A stretch of 64,000 nucleotides of DNA from Nonlabens tegetincola (GCF_002954355.1 NZ_MQVV01000016.1:62001-126000), one strand, 5' to 3'. Counted from the stretch's first letter, positions 42,779 to 51,982 are shown. Numbers and translations are program-made. The notes: a model not told the origin generated them from the sequence alone.

Positions 42779-45751
42779 ATGAATTTAAAACATTATAACT
42801 ACTATCTAGTTAGCCTTGTATTTTTAGGTATCGCTTTCGCGAAAGCGCAGTCACCAACACTGGAATCAAAATCATTAAAATCCGAAATATCACAATCAGT
42901 AAATCCATTGCATGCAGATGATGTAATTGCTCAACAAATATGGGTTGACAGTATTTACAATCAGATGACAACTAGGCAAAAAATAGGTCAGTTGTTTATG
43001 GTTGATTTGTTTTCTAATAAAGAAAAAGCGCATATCGATAAAGTGCGTAATTTGATTAAGAATCATGAAATAGGCGGAATAATCTTTTCAAAAGGAACGC
43101 CACAACTGCAAGCTCCGTTAACCAATGAGTTACAAGCCTTATCCAAAGTACCTCTTATGATAGGTATGGATGCCGAATGGGGACTTGCTATGAGGCTTGA
43201 GAATACATTTGCTTATCCATGGAACATGACGTTGGGTGCCAATCCAGGTGATGAATTAACCTACGAAGTGGGTAAACGAATAGGTGAACACTGCAAGCGT
43301 TTGGGTGTTCATATCAATTTTGCTCCAGATGTGGATATTAATACCAATCCAGATAATCCTATCATCGGCAACAGAAGTTTTGGTGAGGATAGGGATAATG
43401 TTACCAGAAAAGCACTTGCGTTTATGAATGGAATGCAGAGTGTAGGTGTACTTGCAAGTGCTAAACATTTTCCAGGTCACGGTGATACTGATCAAGATAG
43501 TCATAAAACCTTGCCTACCGTAAGTTTTGATGCAAAGCGTATTAATGAAATAGAACTGTATCCTTATAAGAGGCTAATTGATAACAATTTAGCTAGCGTA
43601 ATGGTTGCTCATTTAAATGTTCCTAGCTTGGAAACTAGAGCAGGATATCCAACTAGTTTAAGTGAAAAAGTAGTATCTGGTTTACTGCAAAGGGATTTAG
43701 GATTTCAAGGACTCATTTTTACGGATGCACTAAATATGAAAGGAGCAAGCAATTTCAGTTCTCCAGGTGACATAGACCTAGCTGCTTTCAAAGCTGGCAA
43801 CGATGTGCTGTTAATTTCAGAAAATGTTCCAAAAGCTATTGATAAAATCGAAGAAGCTTTAAAAAATGGTGAGATTACTGAAGATCGTTTAAAACAATCT
43901 GTTGTTAAAATATTGCAAGCTAAATATTTAGTTGGTTTGCATCAATACAAACCTATAGAGTTGTCTGGATTGCAAGAGGACCTGATTACGAATCAGGATG
44001 TTTTATTGTATGAGAAAACCATTTCAAACTCGGTTACCTTATTAAAAAACACAAGTAATTTACTACCCTTAAAAAACTTAGAGACTAAGAAAATAGCTTA
44101 TGTTCAAATGGGAGATGATCATGGAGACGCTTTTATAGAGCAACTTAATAAGTATAGTAAAGTAGATCTTGTAAGAGCTGCTCGTCTTGATGAACTCATG
44201 AATAAGCTTTCTGGCTATAACACGGTTATAATTGGATTTCATAAATCCAATGATTCACCGTGGAAATCATATAATATTTCTGATAAAGAGTTAACTTGGA
44301 TGTATGAGATTGCAAGAAAACACGATGTAATCTTGGACGCTTTTGTAAATCCGTACACGTTTAGAAAATTAAAATCTACAACCAATTTTGAATCCATAAT
44401 AGCTTCTTATCAAAATAGTGAAGTAAGTCAACAGGTAAGTGCTCAAATGATCTTTGGCGCAAGAGATTTTAAGGGTAAGCTACCGGTTACGAGTGGAGAA
44501 TTCAAAGTAGGTACTGGAATTTATCTTCCTAGTATTGGAAGGTTATCCTATTCAACTATGCCAGAAAGTGCAGGTTTAAGCAGTGCTATGATCGCCAAAA
44601 TTGATAGCATTGCTAATCATACAATTAATCAACAAGGTGCACCTGGAATGCAGGTCTTGGTAGCTCGCAAGGGTAGGGTTGTGTTTGATACCAGTTATGG
44701 ATTCCATACTTACGATAAAAGAAGACGTGTAAGTAGTAGTGATAAATATGATATAGCTTCAGTTACCAAAATTGTGGCGACTTTACCTTTGGTGATGGAA
44801 CTTCAAGAACAAGGCATTATAAGCTTAGATGATACTTTAGGTGAATTACTACCAGCATATAGAAACACCGATAAAGAGAATATTACAATCAAGCAAATGC
44901 TGAGTCATTATGCAAGATTAAAACCATGGATTCCATTTTATAGTAACACTTTAGATAGTATTACACAAAAACCTTTAAAACAATTATATAGCAATACTAA
45001 AAAAGGTGGCTATTCTTTAATTGTTGCAGATAATTTATATGGAAAATCTGTTTTAAAAGACAGCATTTCAAATAGCATCAGATTATCTAGCTTACGCGAA
45101 AAGTTGGAATATAAGTACAGTGATTTTCCTTACTACATCCTAAAGGATTTCATCGAAGGCTATTATAACCAAGATTTAAATGAACTTACTCAGAACCATT
45201 TTTATGCCTCTTTGGGTATGGAGAATACAACGTATTTACCAAGGAATAAATTTGATAAATCAGAAATTGTACCTACTGAGAATGACACCGTATTTAGAGA
45301 TCAACTGGTTCATGGTTTTGTGCACGATCAAGGTGCTGCTATGCAAGGTGGTATTGGCGGACATGCAGGTGTATTCTCTACCTCAAACGACATTGCCAAA
45401 ATGATGCAAATGTATTTACAAGGAGGCTACTATGGCGGTAAGAGCTATTTCAAAGAAGAGACTATAAATACATTTAATTTCTGTTATTACTGTGATCAAG
45501 AGGTTAGGAGAGGAGTCGGTTTTGACAAGCCTCAATTAGATGAAGTAGGCCCAACTTGTGGATGTGTGAGCATGCAAAGTTTTGGTCATAGTGGCTTTAC
45601 TGGAGCTTACACTTGGGCCGATCCAGAAAACGAAATTGTGTATGTCTTTTTAGCAAATCGTATTCATCCTGATGCGAATAATAAGTTTTTAATTGAGGAA
45701 AATATTAGAACTAACATTCAGCAGGTGATTTATGATCACATTATTGAATAA
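42779..45751 (+). CDS. GH3 beta-N-acetylhexosaminidase fused to a serine hydrolase (beta-lactamase fold)
   Basis: A 990-residue exported fusion. The signal peptide ends AFAKA|Q, encoded by the palindrome. Residues ~45-385 are a NagZ-type glycoside hydrolase: KHFPGHGDTDQDSHKTLP (~229) and the nucleophile in FTDALNMKGA (D316). A GH3 C-terminal domain follows. From ~600 there is a class-C beta-lactamase/esterase domain with SVTK (S661). The second motif reads YSDF rather than Y-x-N, and the third is HAG in GGHAGVFST. It probably recycles or trims peptidoglycan in the periplasm; the hydrolase half may be an esterase or peptidase. Confidence 0.93.
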   Translation: MNLKHYNYYLVSLVFLGIAFAKAQSPTLESKSLKSEISQSVNPLHADDVIAQQIWVDSIYNQMTTRQKIGQLFMVDLFSNKEKAHIDKVRNLIKNHEIGGIIFSKGTPQLQAPLTNELQALSKVPLMIGMDAEWGLAMRLENTFAYPWNMTLGANPGDELTYEVGKRIGEHCKRLGVHINFAPDVDINTNPDNPIIGNRSFGEDRDNVTRKALAFMNGMQSVGVLASAKHFPGHGDTDQDSHKTLPTVSFDAKRINEIELYPYKRLIDNNLASVMVAHLNVPSLETRAGYPTSLSEKVVSGLLQRDLGFQGLIFTDALNMKGASNFSSPGDIDLAAFKAGNDVLLISENVPKAIDKIEEALKNGEITEDRLKQSVVKILQAKYLVGLHQYKPIELSGLQEDLITNQDVLLYEKTISNSVTLLKNTSNLLPLKNLETKKIAYVQMGDDHGDAFIEQLNKYSKVDLVRAARLDELMNKLSGYNTVIIGFHKSNDSPWKSYNISDKELTWMYEIARKHDVILDAFVNPYTFRKLKSTTNFESIIASYQNSEVSQQVSAQMIFGARDFKGKLPVTSGEFKVGTGIYLPSIGRLSYSTMPESAGLSSAMIAKIDSIANHTINQQGAPGMQVLVARKGRVVFDTSYGFHTYDKRRRVSSSDKYDIASVTKIVATLPLVMELQEQGIISLDDTLGELLPAYRNTDKENITIKQMLSHYARLKPWIPFYSNTLDSITQKPLKQLYSNTKKGGYSLIVADNLYGKSVLKDSISNSIRLSSLREKLEYKYSDFPYYILKDFIEGYYNQDLNELTQNHFYASLGMENTTYLPRNKFDKSEIVPTENDTVFRDQLVHGFVHDQGAAMQGGIGGHAGVFSTSNDIAKMMQMYLQGGYYGGKSYFKEETINTFNFCYYCDQEVRRGVGFDKPQLDEVGPTCGCVSMQSFGHSGFTGAYTWADPENEIVYVFLANRIHPDANNKFLIEENIRTNIQQVIYDHIIE
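42832..42847. repeat. 16-bp palindrome copy 10 (signal peptide of the GH3 fusion)
   Basis: Perfect copy encoding AFAKA at residues 19-23, which is exactly the signal-peptidase I recognition site (A-x-A before Gln). Confidence 0.95.
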
Positions 45752-45760
45752 AATATAAAT

Positions 45761-46900
45761 ATGAAAATAGCCATAGTTTGTTATCCAACCTTTGGAGGAA
45801 GTGGAGTAGTAGCGACCATGTTAGGAACAGCACTTGCAAAACGTGATCACGAAGTACACTTTATTACGTACCATCAACCTGTTCGCTTAGATTTACTGGC
45901 TCGTAATATCTATTTTCATGAAGTAAGTGTTGAAGAATATCCCTTATTTCATTATCAACCCTATGATCTAGCATTAAGTAGTAAATTGGTAAATGTGGTG
46001 CAAGAATATGGCATAGAATTACTACATGTTCATTATGCCATACCACATGCCTATGCAGGTTATATGGCTCAGCAAATGCTTAAGGAACAAGGAATAGAAC
46101 TACCAATGGTCACCACGTTACATGGTACTGATATAACCTTAGTAGGAAATCATCCTGTCTATAAGCCTTCTGTTACGTTTAGTATCAATAATAGTAATAT
46201 AGTAACATCAGTATCAGATAGCTTAAAACAAGACACGCTAGAATTATTTGACATAAGAACTTCAATCGAAGTCGTGCCTAATTTTATTGATATGAGTAGG
46301 TATTCTGAGGAATTTAAAGATTGTGACCGCAGCATGATGGCCTTTCCTCAAGAACGTATTATAACTCATTTGAGTAACATGCGACCTGTAAAACGCATAC
46401 AAGATGTCGTAAGTATTTTTGAAAAAATAAGTAAGGAAATACCTAGTATTTTAATAATGGTCGGTGATGGGCCAGAAAGAGCTGCAGCTGAGGAATATGC
46501 TAAAAAACTAGGTTTACAATTAAAAATAAAATGGGTAGGAAATAGTACCGAAATAGACCGTATTCTTTGTTTTACAGATTTATTCTTACTACCATCTGAA
46601 AAAGAAAGTTTTGGACTGGCGGCGCTAGAGGCAATGGCCAATAAAACACCGGTAATTTCTTCAAATACCGGTGGATTGCCAGAGGTTAATGAAAATGGTA
46701 TTACAGGATATACAAGTGATGTAGGTAATGTAGAAGAAATGGCATTAAATGCTATTAAAATATTGAAAGATGATGACACTTTGAGTAATTTTAAAACATC
46801 AGCGTATAATAAGGCACAAGAATTTGATATACATAAAATAGTTCCACTATATGAAGAATTGTATCACAAGGCTATTTATAGCAAGCATAATAATGATTAA
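45761..46900 (+). CDS. bshA: N-acetyl-alpha-D-glucosaminyl L-malate synthase BshA
   Basis: A 379-residue GT4 glycosyltransferase for the first step of bacillithiol synthesis, from UDP-GlcNAc and L-malate. The N-terminus KIAIVCYPTFGGSGVVATML is diagnostic for BshA. Nucleotide-sugar residues appear in LLPSEKESFGLAALEAMA and NTGGLPEV. It starts 9 bases after the GH3 fusion gene. Its last 50 bases also encode the start of the next lipoprotein in another frame. The later enzymes BshB and BshC are not in the window. Confidence 0.95.
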   Translation: MKIAIVCYPTFGGSGVVATMLGTALAKRDHEVHFITYHQPVRLDLLARNIYFHEVSVEEYPLFHYQPYDLALSSKLVNVVQEYGIELLHVHYAIPHAYAGYMAQQMLKEQGIELPMVTTLHGTDITLVGNHPVYKPSVTFSINNSNIVTSVSDSLKQDTLELFDIRTSIEVVPNFIDMSRYSEEFKDCDRSMMAFPQERIITHLSNMRPVKRIQDVVSIFEKISKEIPSILIMVGDGPERAAAEEYAKKLGLQLKIKWVGNSTEIDRILCFTDLFLLPSEKESFGLAALEAMANKTPVISSNTGGLPEVNENGITGYTSDVGNVEEMALNAIKILKDDDTLSNFKTSAYNKAQEFDIHKIVPLYEELYHKAIYSKHNND

Positions 46901-47309
46901 TTTGAACTCTTGCGGTGTTAGCAATGAGTTAAAAGAAAGACGAGAAACCGGATATGAAATACTGTATCAATCACAAATAAGTGACTGTACAGATCAAAAA
47001 ATTCGAATACTTGATGATGAAGACCAATGGACACAATATGTAGATAGTTTTAGAAATGGCAAATTAGAATCCGTTTCTAATATTGATTTTGACAAAGAAT
47101 TTATTGCCGTAGTATGTGCTGGTACAAGAAATACGGGTGGTTATCAAATTAAGTCTCCGGTTATTTCTAAAGAAAAAAATACTATGATGTATTATTTTGA
47201 AGTAGAAGGACCAGGTAAAGAGGATCTAGTAACTATGGCTATAACACAACCAATGATGGTAATAAGAATACCATATAGCAGTAATAAGGTTATTTGCAGA
47301 TGGAAGTAA
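46851..47309 (+). CDS. PrcB-like lipoprotein
   Basis: A 152-residue protein whose type-II signal peptide (MKNCITRLFIASIIMINLNS, then Cys21) is encoded inside the 3' end of bshA. The C-terminal region, DFDKEFIAVVCAGTRNTGGY then VEGPGKED then MMVIRIPYS, follows the PrcB_C domain pattern found in the treponemal protease-complex protein PrcB and many Bacteroidota lipoproteins. The ATG at 46851 is required to obtain the lipobox. Partner unknown. Confidence 0.82.
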   Translation: MKNCITRLFIASIIMINLNSCGVSNELKERRETGYEILYQSQISDCTDQKIRILDDEDQWTQYVDSFRNGKLESVSNIDFDKEFIAVVCAGTRNTGGYQIKSPVISKEKNTMMYYFEVEGPGKEDLVTMAITQPMMVIRIPYSSNKVICRWK

Positions 47310-48020
47310 CAAGTAAAGTATTCTTCTCAGAATGCTGTATTTCTATTTGACATAATATTTATTATAGTTCAATATGATTATGTATAAATATAGAATTACG
47401 ATAAATTCATTAAATGCAGTTATTAATACCAAAAGCATCATTAATTACTGAGTTATATGATTATATTGATAAGAATATATTCATAATTAAGGAATCACAT
47501 AATTAAAGTACAAATAATCATACTGCATTATGAAAATCTCAACAAACCTATTATATATTGAATGATTCTTATTTATACGTAATTTGAGCGTACGCTTTTT
47601 TAATTTTTACTTGAATAAATGATAATTATGCATAGCAAACTATGATTTCGTCGATTCTTACAACAGAATTATCTTACAGTTTGTCTAAAATATTAATTGA
47701 TCCCTTTAAAACTTAATATCGGTATTATGCGCGCATAACATATTGATAACGTGGGAAATGTTAACAAATAAGCCTTAATAAATATTTTAACATATGTTAA
47801 CAATGAAAGATCTCTAACCTTTTCGTAATTAGTTCGTTAAGCTTTATGCACTACATTTGTACTGGATTAATTATCCAAGTTAAGTTTTGTAAATTATAAA
47901 GAAGTTGTTTTGACTAGTGTATAAAGGCCATTTGCTCTCGCAAGTGGCTTTTATCTTTTATATCTTTTTTGGGATAATTTGAAAATTCAGTAATTAGCTT
48001 GTACTTCATATATACTACAA
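47310..48020. other. Long AT-rich intergenic region
   Basis: About 710 bases between the PrcB-like and DoxX-like genes, markedly AT-rich, with stops in all frames and no convincing coding frame. A weak hairpin at 47318-47337 may terminate the bshA transcript. Near 47765-47810 there are repeated GTTAAC-containing motifs. A candidate small RNA occupies 47863-47960 (listed separately). Confidence 0.6.
47852..47960 (+). ncRNA. Candidate small RNA with own promoter and terminator
   Basis: A -7-like element TACATTTG (47852-47859) is followed by a small hairpin TGGAT/ATCCA (47863-47877) at the expected RNA 5' end. About 50 unstructured bases follow, then a 9-bp hairpin (47927-47935 with 47940-47948, one G-U pair, TCTC loop) and a T-rich tract. 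No start codon with a useful frame lies within it. The RNA would be roughly 90 bases. Whether it belongs to a known family such as the Flavo-1 motif cannot be decided by eye. Confidence 0.45.
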
Positions 48021-48371
48021 ATGAAGGCTTTACTAGTTGTTACATTATTCTCTGGGCTTAGTTTTATATTTTATGGATTCAGCTGTTTGTATTCGAAAAA
48101 AATGAAAGCAGAGTTCATTAGATTCCGTATACCTCAATATCGCAAAATTACTGGATTACTTCAAATATTAGGTGGATCCAGTCTGGTTATCGGTTACTTG
48201 ATGTCAGTTTGGTGGTTATCCTTTATAGGAGCGTTAGGACTAGCCGTTTTAATGGCGTTAGGTTTCTTTACCCGACTTAGAATTAAGGACAGCCTACCAT
48301 TATCAGCTCCTGCTCTACTCTTCTCCTTGTTAAATGCGTTCTTAGCCTTTAAATTTTACACCTATATCTAA
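48021..48371 (+). CDS. DoxX-like four-helix membrane protein
   Basis: A 116-residue protein with four membrane segments. The loop RFRIPQYRKITGLLQILGGS, a Gly-rich second helix and the KDSLPLSAPALLFSLLNAFL end match the DoxX-like family. The family's role is undetermined. It is convergent with a second DoxX-like gene, and the stop codons overlap (CTAA at 48368-48371). Confidence 0.8.
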   Translation: MKALLVVTLFSGLSFIFYGFSCLYSKKMKAEFIRFRIPQYRKITGLLQILGGSSLVIGYLMSVWWLSFIGALGLAVLMALGFFTRLRIKDSLPLSAPALLFSLLNAFLAFKFYTYI

Positions 48372-48730
48372 TACAAGTAAATAAATAGACACAAGGTCAG
48401 AAAGAAGGCTGCTGGAAAAGATTTATAAAGCGGATCACCAATTTTTAAATGCATAACTACTGATCCAGTCAATAAGGCAGCCAACCCTAAAGCCGCATAG
48501 CTTTCAATTCCACTTACCCATATAGAAGCTATCAATAATAAAGATAATGACACCTTGAGGATACCAACAATATAACATACTTGCACAGGTAATCCATAAA
48601 CTTTGAATTCCTCAACTAGCGTATCGGCGTCGCCACCTCTCCATTTTGTTTTCTTGTTTCTTTGAACTAACCAAACATTCAATAAACTTACTGCTACAAT
48701 TATTTTAAGGGCGATAATCACGTACTCCAT
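48368..48730 (-). CDS. DoxX-like family membrane protein
   Basis: A 120-residue membrane protein with four hydrophobic segments. FKVYGLPVQVCYIVGILKVS and VVMHLKIGDPLYKSFPAAFF are typical for the DoxX_2 group. The ATG at 48730 is preferred; a longer frame reaches 48772 but adds polar residues ahead of the first helix. It lies tail-to-tail with another DoxX-like gene, to which it is only distantly similar. Confidence 0.83.
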   Translation of the reverse strand: MEYVIIALKIIVAVSLLNVWLVQRNKKTKWRGGDADTLVEEFKVYGLPVQVCYIVGILKVSLSLLLIASIWVSGIESYAALGLAALLTGSVVMHLKIGDPLYKSFPAAFFLTLCLFIYLY

Positions 48731-48834
48731 TTCTAAAACTTTTATTTTTAAAGGTATACGAATGTCTAACAATTTATGTTAATAATTAAACAAAACAATG
48801 TTAGCAATTTATTATTTCATGTAAAGGACAAAAA

Positions 48835-48862
48835 AAACCCTTCTGTTAGAAGGGTTTTTGAT
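48835..48862. terminator. Bidirectional terminator
   Basis: AAACCCTTCT pairs with AGAAGGGTTT around GTT, with A and T runs at the ends. It ends the leftward beta-barrel gene (stop at 48882). Confidence 0.88.
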
Positions 48863-48881
48863 TTTCTATCTTTAATTATAC

Positions 48882-49811
48882 TTATAGACCAACTCTGTAA
48901 ATAAGATCCAAGCCTACAAAAAAGCTACTGTCAAATTCGGCATTTAATCTATTACGATCATCACCACTCACCTGGAAAGTTAGCACCTGTGCTCCTACTT
49001 TATCTCCTGTGTTATACACACCATAGTCAGTAGTATCAAAACCTGCTTTAATACGAGCTAAAACTTGGTTTTTAAACAATCCGTAGGAAGCATACAAACC
49101 GAATCTAATTGATTCTTCTTGAGCATATAAATCTTGAGAATAACCATTAAGGAAATAAGATTTAACACTTGTCCTTAAATCAGCACCTAGAGCAAATTTC
49201 TTACTGAAATAATAGTTAGCCTCCATTTTAATAGGTAATAAAGCGTCTAAAGTAAACTTTCTATTTTTAGTTCTATAATACACACCAACCAATGGCGTAA
49301 TTATTTGTCCAAATTCTTCGGTACTAGAATACATTCCAAAACGGTAAACTCTTCTGGAGTTTTTCTTCATCTCCATAAAGGCTATAGCGCCAAATTGAAA
49401 AGCATTATCTAAATCACCATCAAAATTTGAAGCAAATTTTGGTAGCAACACATAATTACCCGTCCACTTTCTACTATGTTTCATTTTCACCCCTAAATTT
49501 AATCTAGTCATCAATAGTCGATCGTCCTCTAATGAATTAAAAATGTTAGGGAAATTTGCTCCTTGTAGACTAAATAAGTTGTCTATTTGAGTATTCTCAA
49601 CAGTTAGACCAGTAACTAAGGTCGTTTTGGAACTTAATGGTGTAGGATATAAAATTTCTAAATTAACGTTAGAAATATCTGTTTCTTCAAAATCTCCTTC
49701 AACATCTTGCATTGAAGTTCTAGCGAGATTTAACCGCACAACATCTAGCGTAGTCTGTGAAAAAGCTACACCAGTCATAAGGAAACATAGTAAAAAGGTA
49801 AATTTTCTCAT
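48882..49811 (-). CDS. Outer membrane beta-barrel protein (DUF6268 type)
   Basis: A 309-residue protein with a signal peptide ending AFS|QT (~residue 19). The mature chain is a succession of amphipathic strands (NVNLEILYPTPLSSKTTLVT, LLMTRLNLGVKMKH, YYRTKNRKFTLDALLPIKME, and so on) ending in a terminal strand FVGLDLIYRVGL typical of outer-membrane insertion. It fits the DUF6268 barrel family of Bacteroidota. Substrate unknown. Confidence 0.82.
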   Translation of the reverse strand: MRKFTFLLCFLMTGVAFSQTTLDVVRLNLARTSMQDVEGDFEETDISNVNLEILYPTPLSSKTTLVTGLTVENTQIDNLFSLQGANFPNIFNSLEDDRLLMTRLNLGVKMKHSRKWTGNYVLLPKFASNFDGDLDNAFQFGAIAFMEMKKNSRRVYRFGMYSSTEEFGQIITPLVGVYYRTKNRKFTLDALLPIKMEANYYFSKKFALGADLRTSVKSYFLNGYSQDLYAQEESIRFGLYASYGLFKNQVLARIKAGFDTTDYGVYNTGDKVGAQVLTFQVSGDDRNRLNAEFDSSFFVGLDLIYRVGL

Positions 49812-49920
49812 TTGTTTATTAATTAATCGCTCAATGATACTATAAAATTATGAGAAATTTAAGAACACCTAGTAGAAAAGGAGAATATAATAAACCTGTT
49901 AATAGGTAAACACACTCATT

Positions 49921-50712
49921 CTAAGATCGTTTACGCTTTCTTTGTCTTGCCTTTTTCTCGCGATATTTTTTTATCCTTTTAGCTCTTTCGGCGAGTTGAA
50001 TGCTGTCGTAATTAGCTGGTAAAGCCTCGGTATAAGCTTTCCAGGTGGACTTGCCTTCAAAGTAATCGATAGGAATAGCACTTTCTTGTTCCTCAAGAGT
50101 TTCCTGTCTAAAGGCATTTATTAAAATGTCTTCTATATAAAAATCATCTACAACCATATGGGGTTTGTACTCTTCCTTTAATGAAATATCAAAAATCTTT
50201 GCCGTGTTATTGAACCAGAATGCACTCCAGCCACTACGTAATCGCTTAATCAGTTCAAATGCAGTGTCGCCTGTCTGTCTGTGAATTAATTTAATAAGGA
50301 TTTGCCCTTCAGTCCGTGTCAATTTCTTTAATTCGGCAGTGAATTCTTCCTCGATATACTTTTCGACCATTTTTGCATATCGTTTTTTATCCCTAGTATT
50401 TTCTAATGTCGCTAGCCTTTTATCCAATTCCTGTAACCTTTCTGCTGCTAGTTTTGCATAGGGCCACACTTTCAAAGTTTTACGTTTTAAGATTAAATAC
50501 CTTATACGCTCGTATTTGTGGTCAAATTTCAACTTTTGAATAAGCATAATTTGGTCCAGTTCCACAGCACTCACTGAATCACCGTCTATAAAATAATATT
50601 CTGGCGAGCTGGTTTTTACACTGTCTACTTTTACCTTAAGTGTATCTGGTAATTGCGCTTTCGCGAAAGCGTACACAAAACAAACCAATAGAATAAAAAG
50701 TAATTTTTTCAT
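49921..50712 (-). CDS. Secreted DUF4294 protein
   Basis: A 263-residue exported protein. The signal peptide MKKLLFILLVCFVYAFAKA is cleaved before Gln20, and its last five residues are encoded by the palindrome at 50656. The mature part has RIRYLILKRKTLKVWPYAKL, LTRTEGQILIKLIHRQTG and the C-terminal basic tail (RAKRIKKYREKKARQRKRKR), matching DUF4294. Function unknown. It is divergent from the M42 peptidase gene. Confidence 0.9.
   Translation of the reverse strand: MKKLLFILLVCFVYAFAKAQLPDTLKVKVDSVKTSSPEYYFIDGDSVSAVELDQIMLIQKLKFDHKYERIRYLILKRKTLKVWPYAKLAAERLQELDKRLATLENTRDKKRYAKMVEKYIEEEFTAELKKLTRTEGQILIKLIHRQTGDTAFELIKRLRSGWSAFWFNNTAKIFDISLKEEYKPHMVVDDFYIEDILINAFRQETLEEQESAIPIDYFEGKSTWKAYTEALPANYDSIQLAERAKRIKKYREKKARQRKRKRS
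50656..50671. repeat. 16-bp palindrome copy 11 (signal peptide of DUF4294 protein)
   Basis: Perfect copy encoding AFAKA at residues 15-19, again the signal-peptidase cleavage site. Confidence 0.95.
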
Positions 50713-50811
50713 AGCAGTTACCTCTGTTCAAAAGGCATTCCAAAAATAATAAAGCTGCCACTATAAAAAGTGCTAAGTGCGCAGTATATTCACGTTTTTA
50801 AATTTTAATCC

Positions 50812-51921
50812 ATGGCAGAAAAAAGTCTTCTTAATAAAAAATCCCTTGAATTTCTAGAAAATTATCTGAACACAGCCTCGCCTACTGGTTATGAGTGGAA
50901 TGGTCAACGTGTTTGGATGGATTATTTAAAACCTTATGTAGATGAATTTATAACTGACAATTACGGTACGGCTGTAGGAGTTATAAATCCCGATGCAAAA
51001 TATAAAGTAGTCATTGAAGGTCATGCAGATGAGATAAGCTGGTACGTTAATTACATCACCGATGATGGACTTATTTACGTAATACGCAATGGTGGTTCTG
51101 ATCACCAGATTGCTCCTTCTAAAGTGGTAAATATTCATACCAAAAAGGGTATCGTAAAAGGCGTTTTTGGATGGCCAGCTATTCATACTCGTAGTAGAGC
51201 CAATGAAAAAGCCCCTAAACCAGATAATATATTTATTGATTGCGGTTGTACTACAAAGGACGAAGTATTAGAACTAGGTGTTGACGTGGGATCAGTAATC
51301 ACTTACCCAGATGAGTTCTTTGTCTTAAACGGTAACAAATTTGTTTGTCGTGCCCTTGATAATCGTATGGGTGGTTTTATGATTGCCGAAGTAGCTCGTT
51401 TACTTAAAGAGAATAATCAGGAACTGGACTTTGGATTGTATGTAACAAATTCTGTTCAAGAAGAAATAGGTTTGCGCGGTGCCGAAATGATTACACAAAC
51501 CATTAAACCTAATGTTGCCATCGTCACTGATGTTACTCACGATACCACTACTCCAATGATCGACATGAAGAAAAATGGAGATGCTGCTATAGGTAAAGGA
51601 CCGGTATTAGCCTATGCTCCTGCGATACAAAATAACCTGCGTAATTTGATTATGGATGCTGCAGATGCTGCAGATATTCCCTATCAAAAAAGAGCTACCT
51701 CGCGCAGTACAGGAACCGATACTGATGCATTTGCTTATTCTAATGGTGGAGTTCCTAGTGCTTTAATATCGTTGCCATTGAGATACATGCACACCACTGT
51801 AGAAATGGTACACCGTGATGATGTTGAAAACGTGATAAAAATGATTTATGAATCACTGTTAAAAATAAATAACAATCACGATTTTAATTACTTCAATAAT
51901 GGGAATACAGGTCTTTATTAA
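50812..51921 (+). CDS. M42 family metallo-aminopeptidase
   Basis: A 369-residue cytosolic dinuclear-metal aminopeptidase that trims N-terminal residues from peptides, usually as a dodecameric shell. Metal and catalytic residues are seen in VIEGHADEISW, ALDNRMGGF, VQEEIGLRGAE, VTDVTHD and RYMHTTVEM. Length is normal. It is a single gene with a terminator at 51946. Confidence 0.95.
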   Translation: MAEKSLLNKKSLEFLENYLNTASPTGYEWNGQRVWMDYLKPYVDEFITDNYGTAVGVINPDAKYKVVIEGHADEISWYVNYITDDGLIYVIRNGGSDHQIAPSKVVNIHTKKGIVKGVFGWPAIHTRSRANEKAPKPDNIFIDCGCTTKDEVLELGVDVGSVITYPDEFFVLNGNKFVCRALDNRMGGFMIAEVARLLKENNQELDFGLYVTNSVQEEIGLRGAEMITQTIKPNVAIVTDVTHDTTTPMIDMKKNGDAAIGKGPVLAYAPAIQNNLRNLIMDAADAADIPYQKRATSRSTGTDTDAFAYSNGGVPSALISLPLRYMHTTVEMVHRDDVENVIKMIYESLLKINNNHDFNYFNNGNTGLY

Positions 51922-51945
51922 TTAAAACAATAACTAATAATTGGA

Positions 51946-51982
51946 AAAACAGGTCAAATAACAAATTGACCTGTTTTTTTTG
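51946..51982 (+). terminator. Terminator of the M42 peptidase gene
   Basis: A 12-bp stem AAAACAGGTCAA with its complement TTGACCTGTTTT encloses 8 bases and is followed by T residues. Confidence 0.92.

Noticed and set aside
45088-45108. Palindrome-like string AGCTTACGCGAAAAG in the GH3 fusion, and a similar one near 53621 in the RelA/SpoT gene
   Set aside because: Each differs from the 16-mer at several positions and fits ordinary coding sequence, so they were not counted as copies.
47310-47850. AT-rich stretch considered as a possible replication origin
   Set aside because: No cluster of TTATCCACA-type DnaA boxes was seen, and no dnaA, dnaN or gyrase gene is nearby.
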